A stretch of 64,000 bases of DNA, taken from NCBI GenBank assembly GCA_946699065.1, contig CAMPDV010000540.1, positions 124,001 to 188,000 on the forward strand, in the 5' to 3' direction. The stretch is from Loxodes magnus (taxonomy: Eukaryota > Ciliophora > Karyorelictea > Loxodida > Loxodidae). The translations under genes were made by a program, and so were the position numbers. Below are positions 22,924 to 34,323 of this stretch, piece by piece; the stretch's first letter is position 1; every line of letters starts with the position of its first letter. The notes beneath the pieces are model-generated. The model was not told the DNA's origin and made no database searches. It saw only the letters and a list, made by a program, of their open reading frames with translations.

Positions 22924-24486
22924 AAAATTAAATCCCCAATTTGTTTGATTTTGCAGCCTTTCTATAAACACTTTTTACGACCTCAGCCATCTCAGTTACA
23001 TTATTTATTATAGCAACTTAAATCGCTAATGTTGTTCCCTTAAGATTGAAGACATGTATTATTGGTATCTATGCAAACTTAGCAGTCATTACCATCGTAT
23101 TTGCATAAACTATTCTAATATCTTTTAGAATTTTCGTAGTAAACTATTTGGATTACATTGTTACCTATCATATTCCAGTTACAATTATATTGTGGATTTA
23201 AATTGCAATATGTAAAATTTTGATGAGAAGATAGTTAGCAGTCATTTCAATCGTGTCATTATTCTTAATTGCACCTTTAATCTAATACATTTGCCTAATT
23301 TTAACTCATATTCTACGGATTATTTCCACTGTTCTATTGATTATTTTCATCTTACTATTAAGGTTATTCTCAGTTAGAATAAAGTCATTCCTTATCACTT
23401 CAGTCAGTCAAATTTAGTTAGAACTTTCATAACTTGAGCACATAGGAATATAACATTAAAGGTCGAGGTTCTTATCATCTTCAATAATTAATCTATTCAT
23501 AAGAGTTGTGAAGCAGGTTGTTACTGGGAAACTGTAAATTTTTAGTGTATTATAATCATAAAATGAAGCTTCTTTTCAAAATAATCTTCTTAATCTCATC
23601 AACAACTTTCAGTTATACAAGCTAAATCACATTTTTAGTCGCCTACTTATCTTTTTGTGTATTACTAAAATCTTAATCAAGCAGCCTGGAGAACAGAAAG
23701 GTGAGTTTTATAATAAAGATCCAAAGTTATAATTCTTATTTGAAAGTTATGAAGTTAAGTTGTCCATTGCATCTCAACCACATTAATGAACTAAGCATTC
23801 TTAATTGCATATTTTGTTACCTATTTTTTCAGCGCTACATTATCCACCTAAAGCTTATAAGCAAGCTTCTTAATAATTGCAACATTCTAAGGAAATGCAC
23901 ATTGGATTTAAATACTCTTAGTTACATGAAACGTTATCTATAAGATAAGGTGTGCAAATAATAAGAGTAAAGCAACAGTCTCAATAATGGAAATGATTTT
24001 AGCAATAAAGGCATTGAAATTAGAACTTTGAGTCTCCTATCATTGCTTGAAGCAAGCATCATTATTCTATATAAGTAACTAATGCTAAGTTATTTATTCT
24101 TTTGTATTAGTTACATTAAAATAGAAACATTTAACTGGATTATTCTTCTTTTGAACGTATAGGTGGGATTGTAGACTTTAGAGCCTTTAATGAAGCAAGG
24201 TATTATATGAGACTGATTAAAGATTCCTTTTGCAAAATAAGATATTTCCATTCTATAATGGTTTATACTTAAATTGTAATTGGCCTTCTATATGTTACAG
24301 CTAAGATTGAAGAAAGTTTCATTTAAAAACATATTAATTTCTTCTTTTGTTTTAACAGCAGGAGATTCAGAAGTTTTTGACAGAGATTATTTGGATATAA
24401 TGTATACTACACTCCTCTTAGCTATTCTTTTAAACGTAGTGCTTATGCTTAATATGATCAGTATTTTTTTTCACTTCTATAAATAA
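22880..24486 (+). CDS. Multi-span membrane protein, possibly channel-like
   Basis: A plus-strand frame offset from, and overlapping, the end of the Gag-like gene encodes a strongly hydrophobic protein with about six membrane segments between 22890 and 23460 (for example VTIILWIQIAICKIL, STVLLIIFILLLRLF), then a soluble stretch to a TGA at 23787-23789. Further on, 24200-24486 gives another membrane segment (VIGLLYVTAKIEES) and, in a shifted frame, a pore-like GDSEVFDRDY followed by TTLLLAILLNVVLMLNMISI, which recalls the pore and last helix of TRP or polycystin-like channels. A GT...AG intron of about 65 bases would join the two frames. One gene or two is unclear; the channel idea is tentative. 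No start codon identified. Confidence 0.5.
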
Positions 24487-24499
24487 ATTTTTTTGGTTG

Positions 24500-25235
24500 A
24501 TCTTTAGATCTACATCCATTGACTAATTTTAAAGGAATATGCTTTCGGTTAGCACTGCAAAGTGGCTGAATTTTGTTTCTAATCATTCGATTCTAATATT
24601 TGCTGAGTACTTATTTTAAATCTTTTATTCTTAAGTGCTAGACATCAGTATGCGATTTTCCCTTCAAGCCCTTATACATTTCTTAAAAGTTCAAAATTCT
24701 CCTATTACATAATTTGAGTTCTTAAAGTAAATTTTGGTAGTGGTATCTTGATTGGTATAGATCCTATTGAGAAGAGATTTTTGGAAGAAATGTTTCTTTT
24801 TTATATAGTAAAATAAAAAAAGGAATTAAAGCATAAAAATATGTTAATTATAAATTTAGTTTATAAGCTAAATCCTAAATTTTACATTGATTATTGTATA
24901 GAATATTTCATTATTTAATTTAATTTTAACTTAAATATATTTTCTAATGGATAGTTCGTTGATCTCTTTAAATAAATGCTAAAACAGTTTTGCTTATAGC
25001 AAAAGTTTAAAATCTAATTATTTTCTTTATATGAGATAATATAATTAAACTATTATAAAGTAAGTTATAAAATAAAAAATGCAAAACAAAGAAATATAAT
25101 TTATTAAGAGTATCTTTTTAAGAAATATTTTAAAATAAGCAAATTATTCTCTAGCTAAAATTCCTTTTTTTCTTAAATATGAAATTCTACCTATTTTGTT
25201 TTTTTAAAACTGGAAAATATAATCAACTACGACAA
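24500..25235. other. No recognisable gene
   Basis: A/T-rich. The first 230 bases might be the tail of the membrane-protein gene in the same frame; beyond about 24790 nothing coding is seen. Confidence 0.4.
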
Positions 25236-25239
25236 AAAT

Positions 25240-26000
25240 AAAGGTAATTCTTTAATATTTAGATAAAATATTCCAAGAATATACGGTACTTTATTATCTG
25301 TAGTGATATCAAGTAACTAAAATTTAATCGTATCGGGAAATAGAGATAATACGATAAAGATATGGGTCTTAACAACTGGCTAGTGTAAGATTACTTTATA
25401 GGGACATACGAATCCTTTATTATCTGTAGCGATTTCAAGAGACCAGAAAAGGAATCGTATCGGGAAGTTCTGAAGGTACGATAATGATATGGAACTTAGC
25501 AACTGGTTAATTAAAAAGTTCTTTGTAAGGACACACGAATGGTGTAAATTCTTTAGCGATATCAAGTGATTAGAATTGAATTTTATTGGGAAGTTATGAT
25601 CAATCGATCAATAAATGGGACTAGCGAATGTAAGGGTTCTTTGTGGGGAGATACAGATTCTGTGTTTTCTGTAGCGATTTCAAGTGACCAGAACTGATCA
25701 TATCGGGAAGTATTGATAAGACAATAATATATGGGAATTAACAACTAGTCAGCTACTTCGAACTCTTCAAGGTCATTCAAATACTGTATCAAGTATTCAG
25801 TTTAGTAACTTCAAGTGTTACAATTTCTGGATCATGTAGATATGGAACTTTAATATAGGTGAATGCATATAAACTCTTTAAGGCTAAAAAATTATCTAAT
25901 TCTATAGCATTGGGTAAGGACAACAAATGAATAGTATCAGGAGGATATGATAATACTGTGAAAAAGTGGAAAATAATAAGTTGAGAGAAAGTAACAACTA
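25240..26000 (+). pseudogene. Decayed WD40-repeat gene
   Basis: Five or six WD40 units are recognisable on the plus strand: LIVSGNRDNTIKIWVLTTG, GTIMIWNLATGQLKSSLQGH, NWILLGSYDQSINKWD, and a last unit near 25900-25970 (NNK, W as TGA, IVSGGYDNTVKKW). Frame breaks occur at about 25450 (one base too many where KW is expected), near 25620 and 25700, and one unit has lost part of its sequence. TGA again stands at tryptophan positions. Units are similar to each other in nucleotides. Probably a dead copy of a small WD40 gene like those at 12690 and 38735. Confidence 0.7.
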
Positions 26001-26009
26001 TTAAGACTT

Positions 26010-27670
26010 TTAATTTTACAATTTAAGAAATTTATTATTACTGTTAGGAAAAGCATACTATGTATTTAATTACGTATAAAAGCTTTAGAAGATATAAAGC
26101 AATTAAAAATTAAGATATTTACGTATGGTTTAAGAGTATATTTATGTTTGAGATTTATTTATCCTTAAGTATTTTATATTAAAAATTTATATATGACAAT
26201 ATACTTTTACTTAAGCATGGCTAAGTCTACAATGTAAAACAATAAGAATTGTAAATATTTTTCTTAAAAACATTTATTGAAAAATTACATGAATTTAAAA
26301 ATTTGAAGTGGTTGAAATAAAAATATTAATCCATTAATTAATTAATTTAAAAAGGTAATAAGATAAAAGCAATAAATTTAATCTAAATATTAATTTATAA
26401 ATTAACATATTTTAAATCCTTTTTAACTAAAATTTTTCACTATATAAAGTTTTAATAATTTTTGAATTAAAAAATAAACATAAAATATTTGAATTATATT
26501 GAATTATTTTATAAGATAGAATTAAAAAAAATGGATTTTATCTATATTTAATTTTTTTAATTTTATTGTTTAAAGATTTTTTTAATTTAAAAAGATGAAT
26601 TAGTATTTTTAGCTTTATTTAGCAATTTTTCTAAAGCTATAAAGATTTACTTATTTTAAATTTGATATTGGAATTTTTAAAGGTAATAAAATATTAAAAT
26701 TTTAAATATTTTAAAATAATTTAAATTTATTAAATTTTAAATAATAAAAAGTTAAAATTAGCAAACTTTTTAATTAATTAGAAATATTAGCTTTGCACTG
26801 CGTTATATATTATATAAGATTTGGGGACAGACATAGATTTATAATTTTAAAATATATAAAAAATGAAGTTATTAATTATTATTCAGAAAATAAAATATAT
26901 TCTAGTGAGAATTCTTTTAATAAAAATAAAAAGAAAACTTTAAGTATTATAATTAAATCTTATTTTATTTTAGGAAATATCTAAATTTAGAGTAAAATTT
27001 ATCTTATAAATATTCTTATTTTTTTAATTAAAAGCAGAGTGAGTTAAAGTTTGTTTATTAATTTAGATAGATTTTTTTATTTTTTTATATTTTTAAGATT
27101 AAAAATATAAAATTTTAAAATCAACTAAAAAAAGTCAAAAGAAAAGATTCGCTTGCGTTTTATGTTTTATAACTCTTTTAGGAAAAATAAAATATTATAT
27201 TTGAGAATAAAATAAAAGGAATTAGAGCTAAATTTTTTAAAAATAAATAATAATAAAGTGGGATTTTTTAAATAAATTGTAATTAAAAAGAAACATAAAT
27301 AGTTTATTAAATAATAAAAAGTTTAATTTAATTATTAAATTCATTTTCTAATATGTTTCCCATTAATGGATCAAGTAAAAGGTATAATCAAAGTGCTAAA
27401 ATTTATATGAAAATAAAAAAATTATTTTAGAATAAAAACATATTTTAGAAGAAAAGGAATACAAAATTTTAGTAATCATAAAAACTAATTAAATCAAATA
27501 TTTTAAAATTGAAGGAAGAAAAAATCAATTAAGAGATTTTAGTAATAAAATCAATAGAAAATGAGTAGCAAAAATAATTTCCAAGACGAAAAAAATTGAT
27601 TTTTATTTTTTTGCACGTTTTATACTATCAAAAATTTTTAGAAAAAATAAAATAAAAATGATTTAATTTA
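26010..27670. other. Very A/T-rich intergenic stretch
   Basis: Long runs of A and T with hardly any G or C; no motif or coding pattern. The short 26793-26984 ORF has no features and is probably chance. Confidence 0.6.
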
Positions 27671-27677
27671 CAAATAA

Positions 27678-28670
27678 TCATAAAAAAAGAAATTCTTTAA
27701 ATTCTTTTAAAAATGAAGAAAAAGGTTTTTTTATATAATTTTTTTGAATTCTTAATTGATTAAATTTTTGATTGAAAATATATTAAAAAATTCCTAATGT
27801 TTTATACACAAATTATATAGCAAAATTTAGTTAAAAAGCTTTGTTAAAGCCTTAGTAGTCAGCCATCTGACTTATTCTATCAGCTTGTCTCTATTAGTTT
27901 GTCTTGAATTCCTACTAGGCTTAGTTAGGCGGTGTAGCACTTCATTAGCGCACCATTCTTTAATATTCTGAATAGTTTTCATCTTGCATGTAGTCCTAAT
28001 TATTTCTCCAAGGATTAAGATTTGAATTAAAGAATTTTTTTCTATAATTGTTTCCGCTTTATGTTGGATATATCCTAAATAGTTTTCTAAAAATATCTTA
28101 TTTATTCTTTCTTTAAATTTCGCTTAGTTAGTAGCAGTATTTTCATTGGTGTTATTTATTGCACACGTAGCATTTTATTCTTCTTTTAAACTATTATTCC
28201 TGTAACACTTATTTAATTTAAATTTACTACTTATTTTAAATAAACGTTTACTGTTTATTTTAATTTGAGGCTTCATTTTCTATTTCCATAGGATCTGATT
28301 AATTCTGTTAAAACAAAAATGGAATTACCTGAATTTATTATTAAATTTAAAGAATTCTTTGTTCCAGTTTGTTTTCTATTTCTTATGATGATTAATATTG
28401 TTTCTCAAGTAAAGACGTTATTAGTTTTTCTAATTTTTCTACTTTATCAGTGAGGTATCTAAACATAAACTCTTTTAATTACTTATATAATATTTCTATT
28501 TGAGTTTGTGTCGGAAGTTTTTTTAATTCTGGATTTCCAAGTGGTTAATGTTCATCATATCAATCATATTTCTCACTTTCACTCATTGTAATTATTTCGC
28601 TTTTTTATTTTTTAGAGAATTTTCCTGTTTAAATGTTTTGTTCAAAGTTCTGTTATTTCTTAGAAGCCAT
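27678..28670 (-). CDS. Gag-like protein with zinc knuckle (inverted copy)
   Basis: ATG at 28668-28670, TGA at 27678-27680, 993 bases. The first 280 residues match the plus copy at 22030 with roughly 20 base substitutions and no insertion or deletion. Changes include YEEH to YDEH, KKFPT to KKLPT and YQQSQ to YQSSQ; the knuckle CYVCNKQHQWKYC is unchanged. Similarity stops sharply just before the ATG and after AACAAAGCTTTTTAACT, so only the coding region is shared; the C-terminal 50 residues differ. The two copies form an inverted pair about 4.9 kb apart around the membrane protein and WD40 pseudogene. The sharp, gene-limited homology fits retrocopying or transposition better than a larger inversion. 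Confidence 0.82.
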
Positions 28671-28689
28671 TTTATATATGTATATCTTA

Positions 28690-29290
28690 ATAAATTAAAA
28701 AATATCATCTCTAATTTGAGGCTTGATTATGAAGCAAGTTATGAATTAAAAAAGGAAATATCTATTAATAGTTCTAAGGTAAAAAGCAAAATTATTCACT
28801 TGAACATCTTTTTAGAAATATAAAAATTTAAGAGTATGCTATAGTAAAGTAATCTCTTTCAAAGGACTACAATATAATAAAAAGATAAAATCTTAATTTC
28901 TAGCAAAAATAGAAAAGTCTTTAGTTTTTAAAATTTAGTTTTGAAGATTTCAAAGAAAGAAAATTAATTTAAAGGCTAGAATGAATGGCATTGATAATCT
29001 TAAAGATGTCTAATTATTCTACTAGAAATATAGGAATATAAGCCAGTATATTTTAGCCTCGCTTCTCTCAAAATTCTTCGTAACTTATAATCTAACTCCA
29101 GATTTCTCTTTTCATATTAAATCTATAAAATAAGAAAATTGCAAGTGCTCATTATAAGTCTCAATAGCATAAAAAAGCAACAAAGACAACTTTAATTTTT
29201 TAAAAAGAAGTAAAAAACCTTATCATTAGTCTTTGAACTTAAGTATTTTAGTTAAAAAATAAATAAATTATAATTAAAAAACAATTTGAT
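28690..29290. other. No recognisable gene
   Basis: A/T-rich spacer between the inverted Gag-like copy and the small minus-strand gene ending at 29297. Confidence 0.5.
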
Positions 29291-29296
29291 CATAAT

Positions 29297-29665
29297 TCAA
29301 TAAGTAACTAATTTTACTACAAGCAGTGCAGTTTATTCTTGTCCTCCCTACTATTTTAATCTGCATAGACAATTACGATATGCTGTCCATTTTTCAGTCT
29401 TACTTATATCACAACTTGTTCCTTCTTTTTATTTCCAATCTGATGCAAGTGGACTAAAGCCAAAAATATTTTCAGGCTTATAATTTTCATTGTTGTCTTC
29501 TTTCATTAGATTTGAGTATTTAAGTTCTCTTCTAAAAACATAAAATGATGTCTGAAGTTATAAATTTAACGTTTGCTCTAATTTAGTAGCTGACTTAGTT
29601 CTTTTTATGACCCCTATTATTCATATATCTCGTGATTTGTCAAGTTATACATTAAGTTTCAGAGT
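29297..29665 (-). CDS. Small gene, possibly helix-turn-helix / transposase fragment
   Basis: A minus-strand frame ending in TGA (29297-29299) gives about 115 residues: RTKSATKLEQTLNLQLQTSF, then FGFSPLASDWKQKEGTSCDI and EKWTAYRNCLCRLKQQGGQE. The first part is reminiscent of the helix-turn-helix of Tc1/mariner-type transposases (a KSxTKLxxxLNLxLxT pattern), but the match is weak. A second minus frame over its 5' half starts with ATG (MYNLTNHEIYEQQGSQKELS) and ends in TGA near 29515, so a short intron or frameshift may join the two. Function uncertain. Confidence 0.4.
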
Positions 29666-30123
29666 AAGCTCTTACTAAAGAAAAGACTGAAAGTGGTGGT
29701 GAAAAATTTGTATGCAAGATTAACAGAAGATAAGATGAATCATAGTGTTTTACTAAGTAAAAATGACTAAGAAGATATTATACCAGCAAACTTATGGATA
29801 AAGAAACTTAGTTAAGATAGTTAAAACTACGGTTAGAATACTATCAGCAAAATGCATGAAATGAATTTAAGAATAAAATGCAGCAGTTAAAAATAATGAG
29901 TTACTAGATTTTCTTAAACTATATTAAGAATTATTCAAACTACTTCCGTATAGACATTCCTTAACCTGCTAAAACCGTAACTCCAAAATTTTAACCTAAA
30001 CTTCTCTATTAAGTAGCAATTATGAGGTTACCAGTAAGCATCACGAAGCAATAGTAAAATCTATATACAAAATTAAGTTTTTTTAAGTTTGAAATTGAAT
30101 CTTTAATCAAAGAACTGTTATGA
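29660..30123 (+). CDS. Probable gene, basic coiled-coil protein
   Basis: A plus-strand frame ending at TGA 30121-30123 gives about 155 residues, including KLMDKETQLRQLKLRLEYYQ and FLNYIKNYSNYFRIDIPQPA. It is basic with a helical middle. The start is unclear because the frame continues left into the region of the small minus-strand gene. It is convergent with the REJ/GPS gene, whose stop lies only 9 bp away. No domain recognised. Confidence 0.45.
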
Positions 30124-30132
30124 AAACATTAA

Positions 30133-32700
30133 TCATTCATTCAGATAGTTCTGGTCGATTTAAAGAACTAAAATATAAGGCTCTATCTAAATTTTCTTTA
30201 ACCTTTTGACATTACATGCAGAATTATAAATATTTAAATTGGCAAATATAGAACATAAGATTAATAATGAGTAAGCAATAACTGGATGCTTATAGCTTTA
30301 ATAATTTCATTGTCCTCTCTTTTTTCATTTAAGTTAAGTCCTTAGTCTGATTCTTTATCATTTTGTTTTTCTTCATTTTTTTTCTCATTCTTCTACCTCT
30401 TATACAACTGAAGCGAGTATAACAAATCCTGACTAACTACAATTTACACTTTTTATAGTTAGTAAATTGAATTTTTCTATTGAGCATGATATTCCATTAT
30501 CTCATTTTTATTCGTTAATATCTCACATTTGGCATACTACATTTGAAGGTGTTTAAGTTTGGTTATAGCTTAGAACAAATTCGATTTAGATTTTCACTTT
30601 TTTCAGTTTACCCTTCTTATATAGAATCCTTCATTTGCTTATTCAGATATTTAGTAAACCGAAAGATTTAAATATTGGATATAACTCAAATCATCCAACT
30701 CATATGGTCTGTTTCTTCAAAAATGAAGAATGCAACAAAGCATCCTTTAAGGTCATTAGAGTAGTTTATACTTAGACAGAGAAATTTCCATTACTATCCT
30801 TATATCTCCTTTAAAGTTTTAATGATTTATATCATAAAAAAGAAAAGATTCTAATTTCGTAGCTCTATTTCTTATCAGGAATTTCCTTCTCCTTTGCATA
30901 GGATAGAAGAATTATTTACAGGAGTTATCAAATTTAGACTGTATAAGTTTGATAGTTTAAAATATGATTATTTGCCTGGTTAAAGATACTTCTTCTAGTC
31001 ATAAGACTAGTTTATGCTTTTTGTTCGAGTTTAGCTTTATATAGTTGAATTTTTTAATGATCTATATAAGCTAACTCATCTAGTTTTAGGATATCTTGTA
31101 CTTTGTTTACTAGTTAAGATATTGGCAGATACTGTCTATATACCTCTGCAGTTTTTCAGATGCTACTTTTAGTCTTGCTTCATGGTAACTAGAAACTGCT
31201 ATTGCCATCTATTCTTGCTTCTCTATTTTTTAGGAAAGATATCATAAGAACTGTTTCATTCTAGAGGAGAAAGATTCAGAGTACTGGTACTTATTTCAAT
31301 AGCTAAGTCATGCATAAAATTTTAAGCTTTTACATCTGAGGCGAATTATCTAGTTTATAGGGTTTATATTTGCTAAGATAAGAATTATAATATCCTTTCT
31401 TCTTAGATAGTAGAAAACATTTTAGTAGATGCGTTAAACTAGTCATAGACAGTGACTTCTACTACTAATGAACTGGTATAATCTACTTAAGGTAACTTAA
31501 AGTTTTTAGTGTAAATATTATTTATCTAATTTAAAGGAAATTCTTTATTGAATAATCCTATGTAACAGATCTGGCTCTTAAGGGATATTCTTCATCTAAA
31601 TCCGTAGCATCATCACACTTTAGAGTAAATAAGGTATCTCACGCTTTTCCTTTTTGAGAGCTCACTATAAAATTTTCAGCTTGAGGAACTCTGTTAACAT
31701 TGATTACTTTTTGGCTAGTTTACTTAGTCACTCCTTAAAAGTGAATGTATAGTAATTTCCTGACTCCAGCTCTTAAGTATTGATTTATATAAACAATGTA
31801 GTGGTAAAGGGGGTAGCAGTTTATAAAATGCTATCAAGACTTCGGCAAAAAGAAACAGATTAGATATCTATGCTTGAATTAGAAACAAATCTATACATTA
31901 TAAAGATATTAGCTAGGTTAATTATGTTATATTCATTATTCTGTATCACTATAGAAACTGGAGATACTTATTACTGGTTATATTTAAGTACATTTTATCG
32001 AAAGTTTATTTTCGGTTGTTGAAATAGTTGCTACATTAAGTTCTAAGAATGTTCATGCTGGAAGCTATTATCCTTATAAGATAATGGAAGATACAAAGAA
32101 ATGACACTTTTCTTCTACTTCTTTTTTTATTATTTGAAGTTTAGTTTTAGTCTATAACTAATCAACTTGATTTATATCTCAATTCTTCACTCGGACTATC
32201 AAACGCTATTTTATAAAATGTGTAGTCATCCTGCAAAATAATCTCTCTATACTAATTACCAGAATATAAACCTTCATCGTCTTAGTTAAACTAACAAGTA
32301 TATGAAGATTTAAAATCTTCATTTTACCAGAAATTTAAAATAAGAAAATTACAAATTAGACCTTCATAATGCTATCTAAGTATCTTAATTTGAATCTATA
32401 AGTCTAAAACTATTTAACTTTATGTATTTTTGATGAGTAGAGATTCTATTAATGAGTAATATTTTACTTTTCTAAAGCTTTTAGGTAGATCATTAAGAGA
32501 AAGGCCAGTATTATTAAAGCCTATTAGCCTTGCCTCTGAGATATATTTTTGTAATGCTTTTGGAGTTTGATATCATTTAAATATGAGATCAGTTAGGATA
32601 TGTAAAGTTATCTTTACTAGGTATGAAAATATCTATGTGATAAAAGCTTATTTCCAATGTAGCTTTAAACATGTTAGGTTACTGATGGAAAAAATCCAAA
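30133..32700 (-). CDS. REJ/GPS-domain surface receptor-like protein
   Basis: Minus-strand reading gives, N- to C-terminal, extracellular-type sequence (CQFNQDDEGLYSGNQYREII), a REJ-like module (VNRVPQAENFIVSSQKGKAW, then FTLKCDDATDLDEEYPL, then SLVVEVTVYDQFNAS), a helical stretch, and a GPS-like motif (VVCQMWDINEQKWDNGISCS, then VNCSQSGFVILASV). A single membrane segment HPVIAYSLLILCSIFANL follows and the frame ends at TGA 30133-30135. REJ and GPS modules occur together in polycystin-1 and related receptors, where GPS is the autoproteolysis site; here only one membrane helix follows, so the channel part is absent. Several frame changes are needed, at least one explained by a 41-base GT...AG intron. 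The N-terminal limit is approximate. Confidence 0.68.
31526..31566 (-). other. Candidate 41-nt spliceosomal intron
   Basis: On the minus strand the segment starts GTTACATAGG and ends TTTAAATTAG. Removing it joins LRARS to INNIYTKNFKLPQVDY in one frame across the REJ-like module. Length is not a multiple of three, which explains the frame change. Not verified by transcripts. Confidence 0.45.
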
Positions 32701-32709
32701 AAACTTATT

Positions 32710-34320
32710 TATCCAATTTAAAAAACTAAAGCAAATACCTTTTAGCATAAAAAAGGGTACAAATTAGGATTTAAATATAAAAGCTTTCTATTCAATCTTA
32801 GATTTAATTTCTATAACTAATAGCAATATATAATACAAAAAAACATCCTACAACCTTAGTCAAATAACAATACTCTTAATATAATGAAAGTGACTAATAA
32901 ATAGAAATTAATTAATTAGCTAAGCATTGTATTTATTATTTAAACGAAAAAGAATATACTTGATTAAATAATTTTTAGATCTATTTTAGTTGTAAAAATT
33001 ACTAAAATAAATTAATTAAACTAGATAAACTTTTTTCTTAGTTTCTAGTTATAATAAATAAAATAAGCAGTTTAATAATTATTTCTGCTCTTTGAAATAT
33101 GAATTAATAGAGAATAACTAGAATCTCATATATTTCTCATCTTATCAATACAAATTATCCTTGTCCTACTGGCTCTATTTAAGTTAGAAATACTTACTCT
33201 AATTTTAAAAAATACTAAGAAGATTGAACTTAGAGTCTCTCTTTAGTGTAAAATGTAAATAATGATCTTAATAGCTTTTTTAATAACTATCTGATTAAAG
33301 AGTTTGAAATATGCTTCAAATATTAAATAGAGATATGAATTAAGAAAGTGCATCCATTTATACCTTTAGTTATAATTATATAATCTCAAACTTATTTAGT
33401 AACTAAAGCTATTAATTCCCTAATCCCTTCATAGTTAACTATAATCCTTTTATTTATGGTACTGACTAACTTTCTTTTTTGTGTTTTAGAGTATAAAATG
33501 CAGGAAGGATATACCTTCTTATTTATTAAATTGGGAAATAAAGGATTATTTATTTAGGTTATAGTTTAGTAGTAATAGATATTGTCTATCTAACTTGCTA
33601 GCTTAAGAGTAAGTTATACACTTCTCTATTTTTAGTCTAACTTAAGCAAGCTAAAAAATGCTTTAATGCTATTTATTTGTAAATAATTAAATTAGTTATT
33701 TATAGGTTAAAAGATAGGAAATACTGAGCAAATAAGGTTTATCGATATTAAAAAGGACTAAAGTTAAATTGCTAGCTAGAAGATATAAGTAATTTTAAAG
33801 GTGATAAGTAGAAATAAGAACTATAGGATTGCTATAGATATGAATAAGCATGAGTTTATTAGAGAAATATTTGGAAGTGAAATAAGAATATTAGAATATA
33901 ATATATCCTATTACTAGTAATACTTATGAAATTAACTTCATAACCAATTTATGATCAATAGGCTACTATTAAGAAATCCCTAATTAGTTATAAAATAGTC
34001 AAGAAAGAGAATTACAACTCTCATATTATTATCTTAAAGTTAGTTTAGGAAAATAAGATTCTATGTTCATTAACATTCTTAAAGAAAGATCCAATTCATT
34101 AAGGAATGGCAAAAATTATTAGACTAGCTACAAAGTAAAAGCCACATAAAATTTATCAATCTAGCAAAATCATTTGATATTATAATCTTTCAACATAACT
34201 CATTAAATATTTCTAAAGCTTAGTAAATAAAAATAAATAAGGTAAAAGAATGTAAAAAGGAATATCACATATAAATAAATTAAATTTAAACTAAAAGAGT
34301 TTTTTAATATTGTTTACATC
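32710..34320. other. A/T-rich stretch, weak coding hints only
   Basis: The plus strand at 32700-32960 reads as a basic N/Q/K-rich peptide without TGA, but this is common by chance on A-rich strands here. Nothing recognisable to 34320. The 3' flank of the reverse transcriptase lies at the right end; no poly(A) tract or terminal repeat is evident. Confidence 0.4.
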
Positions 34321-34323
34321 TCA

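Noticed and set aside
26793..26984. 63-residue plus ORF in the A/T-rich spacer
   Set aside because: No features, no second copy, and the surrounding composition makes chance ORFs likely.
22030..28670. Inverted Gag-like copies as terminal repeats of a DNA transposon
   Set aside because: The shared part is a full coding region with no terminal short inverted repeats or transposase between; the enclosed genes are unrelated.
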